This document shows, in pieces, positions 16,415 to 24,342 of a stretch of DNA of 64,000 bases. The stretch is taken from NCBI RefSeq assembly GCF_001514205.1, contig NZ_KQ948776.1, positions 62,001 to 126,000 on the forward strand, written 5' to 3'. Numbering within the stretch: position 1 is the stretch's first letter; the number at the start of each line of letters is the position of its first letter. The notes under the pieces are model-generated. The model saw nothing but the letters and a program-made list of their open reading frames with translations. It did no database searches and was not told where the DNA came from. This stretch comes from Streptomyces griseoruber (GTDB lineage Bacteria; Actinomycetota; Actinomycetes; Streptomycetales; Streptomycetaceae). A program made the translations under genes and the position numbers.

Positions 16415-17461
16415 ATGACGAGCATGTCGAGGGCGAGAGTGGCCCGGCGCATCGCGGCCGGCGCGGCCTACGGCGGCGGCGGCATCGGCCTGGCCGGGGC
16501 GGCGGCCGTGGGGCTGCTGCTGGCGGAGGCGCGGCTGGCCCGGCGCCATGTGAACGGAGTCGGCGAGCACCACCGGGCCCCGCACGCGGACGGCCGCTAC
16601 GGCCGGACGTACGACGCCCCCGGCACCCCGGCCGCGCAGCCCCTGCGGCTGGTGCTGCTCGGCGACTCCACGGCGGCCGGCCAGGGTGTCCACCGCTCCG
16701 GCCAGACCCCGGGCGCGCTGCTGGCGTCCGGCCTCGCGGCGGTCGCGGAACGCCCGGTGGAGCTGCGCAACGTCGCCCTGCCCGGCGCCCAGTCCGACGA
16801 CCTCGACCGGCAGGTCGCGCTGATCCTCGGCAGCTCCGACCAGGTGCCCGACATCTGCGTGATCATGATCGGCGCGAACGACGTCACCCACCGCATGCCG
16901 CCGACCCGCTCGGTGCGGCACCTGTCGGCGGCGGTACGGCGGCTGCGCACGGCCGGCGCGGAGGTGGTGGTCGGCACCTGTCCCGACCTCGGCACGATCG
17001 AGCCGGTCCCGCAGCCGCTGCGCTGGCTGGCCCGCAGGGCCTCCCGTCAGCTGGCGGCCGCCCAGACGATCGGTGTGATCGAGCAGGGCGGGCGCACGGT
17101 GTCACTGGGCGATCTCCTCGGCCCCGAGTTCGAGGAGAACCCGCGCGAGCTGTTCGGCCCCGACCACTACCACCCCTCGGCGGAGGGGTACGCGACCGCC
17201 GCCATGGCCGTCCTGCCCACGCTCTGCGCCGCCCTCGGCCTCTGGCCGGCGGAGGAGGAGCGCCCGGACGTCTCCCGCCGCGAGGGCTTCCTGCCGGTGG
17301 CCCGCGCCGCGGCCGAGGCGGCGTCGGAGGCCGGCACCGAGGTCACGGCAGCCATGCCGACGGGCCCGCGGGGCCCCTGGGCCCTGCTGAAGCGGCGCCG
17401 CAGGAGGAGGGTCGAGGAGACCGAGCCGAGCCGGCCGGCGCCAGACCAAGCAAGCGCTTAG
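16415..17461 (+). CDS. SGNH/GDSL-family hydrolase, membrane-anchored
   Basis: The ATG at 16415 follows GAGGAGGTGGCGGCGAGG. The 348-aa protein has an N-terminal hydrophobic helix (residues about 12-38, likely a signal anchor). An SGNH hydrolase domain follows: block I LGDSTAAG with the nucleophilic Ser, block III IGAND, and block V PDHYHPSAEGY with the catalytic Asp and His. The C-terminal tail is highly basic (KRRRRRR). It probably hydrolyses an ester at the outer face of the membrane; the substrate is unknown. A candidate operator and the thiolase gene follow downstream in the same direction. Confidence 0.85.
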   Translation: MTSMSRARVARRIAAGAAYGGGGIGLAGAAAVGLLLAEARLARRHVNGVGEHHRAPHADGRYGRTYDAPGTPAAQPLRLVLLGDSTAAGQGVHRSGQTPGALLASGLAAVAERPVELRNVALPGAQSDDLDRQVALILGSSDQVPDICVIMIGANDVTHRMPPTRSVRHLSAAVRRLRTAGAEVVVGTCPDLGTIEPVPQPLRWLARRASRQLAAAQTIGVIEQGGRTVSLGDLLGPEFEENPRELFGPDHYHPSAEGYATAAMAVLPTLCAALGLWPAEEERPDVSRREGFLPVARAAAEAASEAGTEVTAAMPTGPRGPWALLKRRRRRRVEETEPSRPAPDQASA

Positions 17462-17474
17462 AAAGTGCGGTCAG

Positions 17475-17498
17475 GGTCACACCACGACACGGGTGACC
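17475..17498. promoter_or_regulatory. Candidate operator upstream of the thiolase gene
   Basis: GGTCAC and GTGACC form an inverted repeat with a 12-base spacer, 70-94 bases before the thiolase start and just after the stop of the hydrolase gene. No regulator can be assigned. Confidence 0.3.
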
Positions 17499-17568
17499 GC
17501 GAGAGTACGGACAGGTAACTTCCCAAGCAGCCGTGCCCGTACGAACCCCTTCCGCCACTGGAGCCGTG

Positions 17569-18789
17569 ATGCCCGAAGCCGTCATCGTCTCGACCGCCCG
17601 TTCCCCGATCGGCCGCGCCGTCAAGGGCTCTCTGAAGGACCTGCGCCCGGACGACCTCACCGCCACGATTATCCAGGCCGCCCTCGCGAAGGTCCCCGAG
17701 CTGGACCCGCGGGACATCGACGACCTGATGCTCGGCTGCGGCCTCCCCGGCGGCGAGCAGGGCTACAACCTGGGCCGGATCGTCGCCGTGCAGATGGGCA
17801 TGGACCACCTGCCGGGCTGCACGGTCACCCGTTACTGTTCCTCGTCGCTGCAGACCTCCCGCATGGCCCTGCACGCCATCAAGGCCGGCGAGGGCGACGT
17901 CTTCATCTCGGCCGGTGTCGAGATGGTCTCCCGGTACGCCAAGGGCAGCTCCGACGGCCTCCCGGACACCAAGAACCCCCTCTTCGCCGAGGCCGAGGCC
18001 CGCACCGTCGCCACGGCCTCCCAGGAGGGCTCCACCTGGCACGACCCGCGCGAGGACGGCCTGCTCCCCGACCCCTACATCGCGATGGGGCAGACCGCGG
18101 AGAACCTGGCCCGCTCCAAGGGCGTCACCCGCCAGGACATGGACGAGTTCGGCGTCCGCTCGCAGAACCTCGCCGAGGAGGCCATCAAGAACGGCTTCTG
18201 GGAGCGCGAGATCACCCCGGTGACCCTCCCCGACGGCACCGTGGTCGGCAAGGACGACGGCCCGCGCGCCGGCGTCACCCTGGAGGCCGTGTCGGGCCTG
18301 AAGCCGGTCTTCCGCCCCGACGGCCTGGTCACGGCCGGCAACTGCTGCCCGCTCAACGACGGCGCCGCCGCGGTCGTCATCATGTCCGACACCAAGGCCC
18401 GCGAGCTGGGCCTGACCCCGCTCGCCCGGATCGTGTCCACGGGCGTCTCCGGCCTCTCCCCCGAGATCATGGGCCTCGGCCCGGTGGAGGCGTCGAACCA
18501 GGCCCTGCGGCGCGCCGGTCTGACGATCGACGACATCGACCTGGTCGAGATCAACGAGGCGTTCGCCGCGCAGGTGATCCCCTCCTACCGCGACCTGGGC
18601 ATCGACCTCGACAAGCTGAACGTCAACGGCGGCGCCATCGCCGTCGGCCACCCCTTCGGCATGACGGGCGCCCGGATCACCGGCACGCTCATCAACTCCC
18701 TCCAGTTCCACGACAAGCAGTTCGGCCTGGAGACGATGTGCGTCGGCGGCGGCCAGGGCATGGCGATGGTCATCGAGCGCCTGAGCTGA
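17569..18789 (+). CDS. Acetyl-CoA acetyltransferase (thiolase)
   Basis: Thiolases catalyse reversible Claisen condensation or thiolytic cleavage of acyl-CoA. The ATG at 17569 has a GGAG six bases upstream. The 406-aa protein has the acylated cysteine in TRYCSSSLQTSRMA, the catalytic histidine in GGAIAVGHPFGMTGAR and the proton-shuttle cysteine in TMCVGGGQGMAMV, with NEAFA present as well. All catalytic residues are intact. It stands alone and ends in a strong terminator, so the physiological role (fatty acid oxidation or acetoacetyl-CoA formation) cannot be fixed from context. Confidence 0.93.
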   Translation: MPEAVIVSTARSPIGRAVKGSLKDLRPDDLTATIIQAALAKVPELDPRDIDDLMLGCGLPGGEQGYNLGRIVAVQMGMDHLPGCTVTRYCSSSLQTSRMALHAIKAGEGDVFISAGVEMVSRYAKGSSDGLPDTKNPLFAEAEARTVATASQEGSTWHDPREDGLLPDPYIAMGQTAENLARSKGVTRQDMDEFGVRSQNLAEEAIKNGFWEREITPVTLPDGTVVGKDDGPRAGVTLEAVSGLKPVFRPDGLVTAGNCCPLNDGAAAVVIMSDTKARELGLTPLARIVSTGVSGLSPEIMGLGPVEASNQALRRAGLTIDDIDLVEINEAFAAQVIPSYRDLGIDLDKLNVNGGAIAVGHPFGMTGARITGTLINSLQFHDKQFGLETMCVGGGQGMAMVIERLS

Positions 18790-18839
18790 CCCCTCCGGGA
18801 GTCTCTGCGTAACCGCTTCGGCACCTGCCGTCACGTCAT

Positions 18840-18879
18840 GGCCCGGAGTCCGGGAAGCCCCTGGACTCCGGGCCGTTTT
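18840..18879 (+). terminator. Rho-independent terminator after the thiolase gene
   Basis: GGCCCGGAGTCC pairs perfectly with GGACTCCGGGCC across an 11-base loop and is followed by GTTTTG. Confidence 0.9.
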
Positions 18880-19070
18880 GTGATCCAATCTCCCCCAGGA
18901 TGTGACCTATCTCCCCCTGACAGGGATTTACGCAGCTCAGCGCGGTTCGCGACCAAACCCCAGACCCAATTTCCTGTCCGTTTCGTGACGTTACGCACTG
19001 ACAGCGGGATAGTCCGCCCTTCAAGCTGATGTAGGAAGTCGGGGGTCGACTTTGAACCGGGAGTACGTCA

Positions 19071-19862
19071 GTGAGCGCCATGCCGATCGCCTTGCTGGTC
19101 ACCACGGCCGCCACGGGCGCCGTGGGCGTCGCCGTCCTGCGCACCCTCTTGCAGCTGCGCCGGCAGGTCGCCGCCCTGCACATCCAGCTCGCCGAGAACC
19201 TCGCGGCCGAGCGGCGGGGCTTCGTACCGGCCGCCCGCAGCACCACGGACACCGCCGAGATACGCGCGGCCGTGGCCGAGGCGCTCGCGGAGGAGCGGGA
19301 GCGGGAGCTGGCCGAGGCGCGCGCCTTCTGGGCCGCCCAGGAGGCCCGTGACGCCTCCGACGCCCCCTCCCTGCTGGGTCTGCCGGACAGCGAGCTGTTC
19401 CTGCCCCGCCAGTCCGACTTCGTGGGCCTGGAGCCGCTGGAGCCGGTGACCGAGCCGACCGCGGACGCCGACGAGTTCGCCGGCGACTCCCCCGAACTGG
19501 CCGCGGCCCGCCGCCGCCACCCGTCCCACCCGGACTTCGTCCCGGTCCAGTCACCCGTCGTGAACGACCACGAACGCACGGTCGCCACCCTGGAGGAACT
19601 GGCCGAGTCCCGCACCGAACTGACCGACGTCCGCCCGGGCCCGCTCGGCACCCTCGACGTCTATGTCTTCGCCGACGGCACCACCCTGTGCATGACCCCG
19701 GGCCACCGCGAAACGGCCGACCGCCTCGCCACCGCCCTCACCGCGGGCGAAACCCCGTACCTCCTGGGCGGCTCGGGCATCTCCGGCGCGTACACCCTGA
19801 CCTTCGCGTGCGGCGAGGAGAACGTCTACATCCTGGCGGACCGGGTCATAGCGAGCCTCTGA
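19071..19862 (+). CDS. Hypothetical membrane-anchored coiled-coil protein
   Basis: The GTG at 19071 is preceded by GGGAG at seven bases. The 263-aa protein starts with one hydrophobic helix (AMPIALLVTTAATGAVGVAV). A predicted coiled coil follows (about residues 28-95, with RQVAALHIQLAENLAAERRG and ALAEERERELAEARAFWAAQ). An acidic linker and a small globular C-terminal domain complete it (LGTLDVYVFADGTTLCMTPG through YTLTFACGEENVYILADRV). I do not recognise the family. It is monocistronic. Confidence 0.75.
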   Translation: MSAMPIALLVTTAATGAVGVAVLRTLLQLRRQVAALHIQLAENLAAERRGFVPAARSTTDTAEIRAAVAEALAEERERELAEARAFWAAQEARDASDAPSLLGLPDSELFLPRQSDFVGLEPLEPVTEPTADADEFAGDSPELAAARRRHPSHPDFVPVQSPVVNDHERTVATLEELAESRTELTDVRPGPLGTLDVYVFADGTTLCMTPGHRETADRLATALTAGETPYLLGGSGISGAYTLTFACGEENVYILADRVIASL

Positions 19863-19889
19863 CGGCTTCGTCGAGGCCGCGAACGCACC

Positions 19890-20201
19890 TCAGACCCCCG
19901 CCCGCTTCTGCGCCTCCTCGACCAGCCGCAGCGCTTCCCCCACCTCGGCCTCACTGGTCAGCACCACCGCCAAATCATGCACCGCCACGGTGATTTGATC
20001 GGCGGCGGCGAACATCCCCGCATCCGGCATCTCCCGGGGCTCCGCCCCGGGCTGCTCGATCGCCTGCGCCCACCGGGCCAACTGCCTGGCCAGCCCCAGT
20101 GCCTCCGCGGCCGCCCCTCTCTGCAACCGGCTCTGCGGAGCGGCACGCAAACGATCGGCGAAGTGATCCACCGCACGGGTCAGAGACGTCGTATCCACCA
20201 C
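19890..20201 (-). CDS. Small hypothetical helical protein
   Basis: The 103-aa product has tandem GTG codons at its start (20199-20201 and 20196-20198); the choice does not matter for the core. It is predicted all-helical (LTRAVDHFADRLRAAPQSRL, then EALGLARQLARWAQAIEQPG), with no cysteine, signal or membrane segment. Codon bias supports it as real. It is convergent with the gene ending at 19862, with 27 bases between. No function can be named. Confidence 0.65.
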   Translation of the reverse strand: MVDTTSLTRAVDHFADRLRAAPQSRLQRGAAAEALGLARQLARWAQAIEQPGAEPREMPDAGMFAAADQITVAVHDLAVVLTSEAEVGEALRLVEEAQKRAGV

Positions 20202-20305
20202 GCCGTGAGCGTACGCGTCGTACCCGGACTGTTGCCAACGGGCGAACGCTCAGGCACCGTGACCTGAAGGACCGGCTTACATCCCCTTTGCAACCGGAGG
20301 CGCCG

Positions 20306-20533
20306 ATGTCCCATGTCCTCTCCGAGGAGACCCACCGCAATCTGCTCGCCCGCATCCCCCACTGCACCGGCCGTGAAGTCTCCGACTGGCTGCGCACCGT
20401 CGACGAAGGCCCCGCTCTCCGCTTCGAGGAGAAGGTCAGCTGGCTGCGCCACGAGCACAACCTCGCGTACGGCCACGCCAAGGCGATCATCCACGAGTAC
20501 GAACTGAGGAGGGCCGCGCGCAAATTCCTCTAG
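20306..20533 (+). CDS. DUF4287-like small protein
   Basis: The ATG at 20306 is preceded by ACCGGAGGCG. The 75-aa protein (MSHVLSEETHRNLLARIPHC, then LRFEEKVSWLRHEHNLAYGH) resembles the DUF4287 domain, a short helical unit of unknown function widespread in actinobacteria: a T-G-[RK] turn followed by W-x-x-W-L-[RK]. It is a stand-alone gene ending before a tandem repeat and a bidirectional terminator. Confidence 0.75.
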   Translation: MSHVLSEETHRNLLARIPHCTGREVSDWLRTVDEGPALRFEEKVSWLRHEHNLAYGHAKAIIHEYELRRAARKFL

Positions 20534-20543
20534 CGCGCACACC

Positions 20544-20587
20544 GTAGGACGTGCACACCGGCAGGGTAGGACGTGCACACCGGCAGG
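20544..20587. repeat. Perfect tandem duplication of a 22-bp unit
   Basis: Two adjacent identical 22-base copies (20544-20565 and 20566-20587), each beginning GTAGGACGTGCA and ending CCGGCAGG. They lie between the stop of the DUF4287-like gene and the shared terminator. Confidence 0.9.
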
Positions 20588-20607
20588 ACGGTTCACCGGA
20601 CATGACG

Positions 20608-20636
20608 AAGGGCCCCGGGAAGACCCCGGGGCCCTT
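20608..20636. terminator. Bidirectional terminator
   Basis: AAGGGCCCCGGG and CCCGGGGCCCTT form a 12-bp perfect stem with a 5-base loop. A-rich and T-rich flanks serve both strands, between the convergent genes ending at 20533 and 20671. Confidence 0.85.
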
Positions 20637-20670
20637 TCACGCCGTACGACTGCTACGACCGCGGTCGCGC

Positions 20671-21549
20671 TCAGTCGCTCTGGTTGAGGATGGCGAGGAG
20701 TCGCAGGAACTCCATGTAGATCCAGACCAGCGTCAGCGTGAGGCCGAAGGCGGCGAGCCAGGCCTCCTCACGCGGGGCGCCGTAGGCGATGCCGTCCTCG
20801 ACCTGCTTGAAGTCCAGGGCGAGGAAGCAGGCACCCAGGATGATGCCGATGATCCCGAAGACGATGCCGAGGCCACCGCTGCGGAAGCCGAGGCCGTCGC
20901 CGCCGCCGAAGACGGTGAACAGCAGGTTCACGGCCATCAGCAGGACGAAGCCGAGCGCCGCGGCCATCACGAAGCCGTAGAAGCGGCGGTTGACGCGGAT
21001 CCAGCCGGCCTTGTACGCCACGAGCACACCGGCGAAGACCGCCATGGTGCCGAGGACCGCCTGGACGACCACGCCGTCCGCGATGTACGTCGACACCGTG
21101 GACGAGATCACGCCGAGGAAGACGCCCTCGAGGGCGGCGTAGGACAGGATCAGCGCGGGGGCCGGACGGCGCTTGAAGGACTGGACGAACGCCAGCACCA
21201 TCGCGACCAGGCCGGCGACGACGGCGATGCCGTAGGACTTGCCGAGGTTGGCCTCGTCCACGGGCAGCAGCAGCCAGGACAGGACCGCCGTGACGATCAC
21301 GGTGCCGAGCGTGGTCGCGGTGCGCGCGACGACGTCGTCCATGGTCATGGCGCCCGGGGTGACCGGGGCCTGCGGCGGGGCGCCCACCTGCTGGGCGTAA
21401 GGGTTCTGCGCGTACGGGTTGCCCTGCGCGTACGGGTTGGCCTGGGTGCCGACAGCGGGTCCCCCGGCCTGCGGCGTCGCGTTGAAGCCCGCGTAGCCGT
21501 TGTCGCGGCTGAACCCCCGTCGCGAGAAGACCGGGTTTCTGCTCCTCAT
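20671..21549 (-). CDS. Bax inhibitor-1/YccA-family membrane protein
   Basis: The ATG at 21549 has GGAGGAGTGAA upstream. The 292-aa protein has a 65-residue cytoplasmic N-terminal region with an NPYAQ repeat (NPYAQGNPYAQNPYAQ). About seven membrane helices of the BI-1/YccA type follow, including the conserved LDFKQVEDG block and the final W-I-Y-x-E-F-L-R-L-L segment with its acidic residues. Members are proton-sensitive calcium leak channels in known cases; the role in Streptomyces is not established. It is monocistronic. Confidence 0.88.
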   Translation of the reverse strand: MRSRNPVFSRRGFSRDNGYAGFNATPQAGGPAVGTQANPYAQGNPYAQNPYAQQVGAPPQAPVTPGAMTMDDVVARTATTLGTVIVTAVLSWLLLPVDEANLGKSYGIAVVAGLVAMVLAFVQSFKRRPAPALILSYAALEGVFLGVISSTVSTYIADGVVVQAVLGTMAVFAGVLVAYKAGWIRVNRRFYGFVMAAALGFVLLMAVNLLFTVFGGGDGLGFRSGGLGIVFGIIGIILGACFLALDFKQVEDGIAYGAPREEAWLAAFGLTLTLVWIYMEFLRLLAILNQSD

Positions 21550-21751
21550 TTCACTCCTCCATGGCCGCCGTGCGCGGCCTTGGCGTCAAGAGTAATGGGT
21601 AGGCAAAGGATTGACCCTAGTGCTTGGGGAGGATCTTTCCCTCGTCATGCTGCGCAACACGCTACGCGGCAGGCGGATTCCCGGTACGGCGGGCCCTCAT
21701 TCATGACCAAGCTGCGACATGGCCGGAACCGGCCGGAGATCAACCGGTCGA

Positions 21752-22927
21752 TCACCCGAACGGGAACCCGGTGTACCCCTCGGCCAGGTCGGTCTCGGCG
21801 GCGCGCGAGGAGGCGATCCGCTCCAGCCGGGCGATCTGGAGCCGGTCCTCGAAGGGGGTGGCGTCGGGTGCGCGGTGCAGCAGGGTCGTCATGTCGTACG
21901 AGAACCGCTCGGCCTGCCAGACCCGGCTCAGACAGGTCGCCGAGTAGGCGTCGAGCAGGTCGTCCGATCCGGTCTCCTCGCGGTGCGTCAGGGCCCGCGC
22001 GAACGTGACGACGTCCCCGACGGCCAGATTCAGCCCCTTGGCGCCGGTCGGCGGGACGATGTGGGCGGCGTCCCCGGCGAGGAAGAGCCGGCCGTGCCGC
22101 ATCGGCTCGTGGACGTAGGACCGCATGGGGGTGACGGACTTCTGGGTGATCGGCCCGCGCTCCAGCCGCCAGCCGTCCTCGGTCTCGAAGCGCCGCTCCA
22201 GCTCGTCCCAGATCTCCTCGTCGCCCCAGCTCTCGGCGTCGGTGCCCTCGGGCACCTGGAGGTAGAGGCGGGAGACGGACGGGGAGCGCATGGACAGCAG
22301 GGCGAAGCCGCGGTCGTGGCGGGCGTAGACCAGCTCGTCGTGCGAGGGCGGTACGTCGGCGAGGATCCCGAGCCAGCCGAAGGGGTACGTCCGTTCGAAG
22401 ACGCGGGTCAGTTCGGCCGGGATCGCGCTCCGGGCCACTCCCCAGAAGCCGTCGCAGCCGACGACGTACGCGCACTCCAGGACGTCCTCGACGCCCTCGT
22501 GCCGGAAGCGGACGCGCGGGCTGTCGGTGTCGGCGCCCTCCACGGCCAGCGCCTCGGCCTCGAACAGCAGCGGGCCGCCCTCCTTGAGCTGGAGGGCGAT
22601 GAGGTCCTTGCAGACCTCGGTCTGGGCGTAGACCGTCACGGACCGGCCGCCGGTGAGGGCGGGGAAGTCGACGCGGTGGCGCTTCTTGTCGTAGCGCAGC
22701 TCGATGCCGTCGTGGCGCAGCCCCTCGCGGTCCATGCGCTCCCCCGCCCCGGCCGCGCGCAGGACGTCCACCGTGCCCTGTTCCAGGATCCCCGCGCGCT
22801 GGCGGTGCTCGACGTAGGCCCGGTCGCGGCTCTCCAGGACGACGGAGTCGATGCCGGCGTTGTGGAGCAGACGGGCGAGGAGGAGGCCGGCCGGGCCGGC
22901 GCCGATGATGCCGACGGTGGTGCGCAT
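21752..22927 (-). CDS. pobA: 4-hydroxybenzoate 3-monooxygenase (PobA)
   Basis: This flavoprotein hydroxylates 4-hydroxybenzoate to protocatechuate with NAD(P)H and O2, feeding the beta-ketoadipate pathway. The 391-aa length matches PobA. Visible features are the FAD dinucleotide fold GIIGAGPAGLLLARLL, the EHRQRAGILEQGTVD block specific to PobA, the DG motif in VVGCDGFWGVAR, and GDAAHIVPPTGAKGLNLAVGD. The gene is alone, without protocatechuate genes nearby. Upstream lie a short tandem repeat and a palindrome that could be the operator for an aromatic-acid-responsive regulator. Confidence 0.93.
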   Translation of the reverse strand: MRTTVGIIGAGPAGLLLARLLHNAGIDSVVLESRDRAYVEHRQRAGILEQGTVDVLRAAGAGERMDREGLRHDGIELRYDKKRHRVDFPALTGGRSVTVYAQTEVCKDLIALQLKEGGPLLFEAEALAVEGADTDSPRVRFRHEGVEDVLECAYVVGCDGFWGVARSAIPAELTRVFERTYPFGWLGILADVPPSHDELVYARHDRGFALLSMRSPSVSRLYLQVPEGTDAESWGDEEIWDELERRFETEDGWRLERGPITQKSVTPMRSYVHEPMRHGRLFLAGDAAHIVPPTGAKGLNLAVGDVVTFARALTHREETGSDDLLDAYSATCLSRVWQAERFSYDMTTLLHRAPDATPFEDRLQIARLERIASSRAAETDLAEGYTGFPFG

Positions 22928-22950
22928 CGGGCGTTCCCTTCGGGGGTTCA

Positions 22951-22986
22951 GGTGTTCGGGTTCGGGTGTTCGGGTTCGGGTGTTCG
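22951..22986. repeat. 14-bp tandem repeats in the pobA leader
   Basis: About two and a half units of GGGTGTTCGGGTTC lie directly between the pobA start region and the palindrome at 22990. Confidence 0.8.
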
Positions 22987-22989
22987 CAT

Positions 22990-23007
22990 AGTGAAGTTTT
23001 CTTCACT
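22990..23007. promoter_or_regulatory. Candidate pobA operator
   Basis: AGTGAAG - TTTT - CTTCACT, a perfect 7-bp inverted repeat, lies 63-80 bases upstream of pobA. Its position and symmetry suit an IclR- or MarR-type site. Confidence 0.5.
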
Positions 23008-23090
23008 CTGGCCATGCGTGAGTGTGCGCCGGGGGCACCGCGATGTCAACGCCTCAATGGAGGATGCAGTGATCGACGAGGTGTCGGAAG

Positions 23091-23174
23091 TGCCCAGAGC
23101 CGGACTTGAACCGGCACGCCCGCGAAGGGGCAGCGAGGTTTAAGCTCGCCGTGTCTGCATTCCACCATCTGGGC
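23091..23174 (-). tRNA. bldA: tRNA-Leu, anticodon UAA (bldA)
   Basis: Read on the minus strand, the acceptor arms GCCCAGA and TCTGGGC pair, followed by discriminator A. The anticodon stem GCGAG/CTCGC encloses the loop CTTAAAC, giving anticodon TAA. A long variable arm (TGCCCCTTCGCGGGCG region) marks the class II leucine type. The T arm CCGGTTCAAGTCCGG is canonical. Length is 84 bases with no encoded CCA, giving 87 nt mature. In Streptomyces the UAA-leucine tRNA is bldA, which decodes the rare UUA codon and gates development and antibiotic production. I found no TTA codon in the housekeeping genes that I checked in this window. Confidence 0.95.
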
Positions 23175-23571
23175 AGGCCTTGGGCTCCGCGTTGAGCTTC
23201 CGACCCTATCGGGATCCGTCCCCCGAACAGCGGAAGAGTGGACCGATGTTGTCTTATTTTATTGACGTCTGAGGGAGCATCAGCACCTGGAACTCGCCAT
23301 CCGCACTTGCCAGTAGCCTGGCGCGGGGCGACCGCTTGCGTATGCGGAATGACGGAATTTCACCGCCCGAACGAGGGTGCTCCACCGGTTCTTGACGAAC
23401 CGTCCGTCAGGGACGGGTGTCATCCCCAGGTATGACACGGCGGTCCACGGTCCGACCGGAGTCTGCCTTCAGAACCGGAACAGCGACTGACTACAGGACC
23501 GCCCGGCGCCGGAACGATGGTTCAGGTCCGCAAGACCCCGCACTCCCTCGTCCCGACAGGAGCACGTTCCC
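23175..23571. other. Gene-free stretch: bldA promoter side and upstream region of the ABC exporter
   Basis: On the minus strand, TAGGGT (23208-23203) is a possible -10 about 29 bases before the tRNA 5' end; no clear -35 goes with it. A conspicuously AT-rich island lies at about 23249-23270 (TTGTCTTATTTTATTGACG). On the plus strand, TTGACG near 23391 could be a -35 for the ABC operon, but the -10 is poor. The short frame at 23238-23435 has unsuitable codon use and is not supported. Confidence 0.4.
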
Positions 23572-24342
23572 GTGACCACCAGCCCCCTCGCCGAACGGTC
23601 CACCGCCGTGGCCGCACGTGCCACGGACCTGTCGAAGATCTACGGGCAGGGCGAGACCCAGGTGGTCGCCCTGGACCGGGTCTCCGTCGCATTCCGGCAG
23701 GCCGAGTTCACCGCGATCATGGGCCCCTCCGGGTCCGGCAAGTCCACCCTGATGCACTGCGTGGCCGGCCTCGACACCTTCTCCTCGGGCTCGGTGCGCG
23801 TCGGCGAGACCGAACTCGGCTCGCTGAAGGACAAACAGCTCACCCGGCTCCGCCGGGACAAGATCGGCTTCATCTTCCAGGCGTTCAACCTGCTGCCGAC
23901 GCTGACCGCACTGGAGAACATCACCCTCCCGATGGACATCGCGGGACGGAAACCGGACAAGGAGTGGCTCGACTCGGTCATCCGGATGGTGGGGCTGAAG
24001 GACCGGCTGAGCCACCGCCCCTCCCAGCTCTCCGGCGGTCAGCAGCAGCGCGTCGCCGTCGCCCGCGCCCTGGCCTCCCGGCCCGAGATCATCTTCGGCG
24101 ACGAGCCGACCGGGAACCTCGACTCCCGCTCCGGCGCCGAGGTGCTGGGCTTCCTGCGCAACTCCGTGCGGGAACTGGGCCAGACGGTGGTGATGGTGAC
24201 CCACGACCCGGTCGCGGCGGCGTACGCGGACCGGGTGGTGTTCCTCGCGGACGGGCGGATCGTGGACGAGATGTACCGCCCGACGGCCGAGACGGTCCTC
24301 GACTTCATGAAGCAGTTCGACGCGAAGGGCCGTACCAGCTGA
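23572..24342 (+). CDS. ABC transporter ATP-binding protein, MacB/LolD type
   Basis: The GTG at 23572 follows ACAGGAGCACG. The 256-aa protein has Walker A (GPSGSGKST), the Q-loop region (IFQAFNLLPTLTALENITLP), the signature LSGGQQQRVAVARAL, Walker B (IIFGDEPTGNLDS) and the H-loop (VMVTHDP). The insert TLPMDIAGRKPDKEWL is nearly identical in the paralogue at 56145. The stop and the permease start overlap in TGATG, so the two are translated together. These pairs work as mechanotransmission exporters of lipoproteins, peptides or antibiotics; the substrate here is unknown. Confidence 0.93.
   Translation: MTTSPLAERSTAVAARATDLSKIYGQGETQVVALDRVSVAFRQAEFTAIMGPSGSGKSTLMHCVAGLDTFSSGSVRVGETELGSLKDKQLTRLRRDKIGFIFQAFNLLPTLTALENITLPMDIAGRKPDKEWLDSVIRMVGLKDRLSHRPSQLSGGQQQRVAVARALASRPEIIFGDEPTGNLDSRSGAEVLGFLRNSVRELGQTVVMVTHDPVAAAYADRVVFLADGRIVDEMYRPTAETVLDFMKQFDAKGRTS

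Noticed and set aside
20544..20587. A CRISPR-like repeat
   Set aside because: Only two directly abutting copies without spacers; no cas genes in the window.
23091..23174. bldA as an attachment site for an integrated element
   Set aside because: No duplicate of its 3' end and no integrase gene were seen nearby.
23238..23435. A 65-codon frame between bldA and the ABC exporter
   Set aside because: Codon use and composition do not match coding DNA of this genome, and there is no ribosome site.
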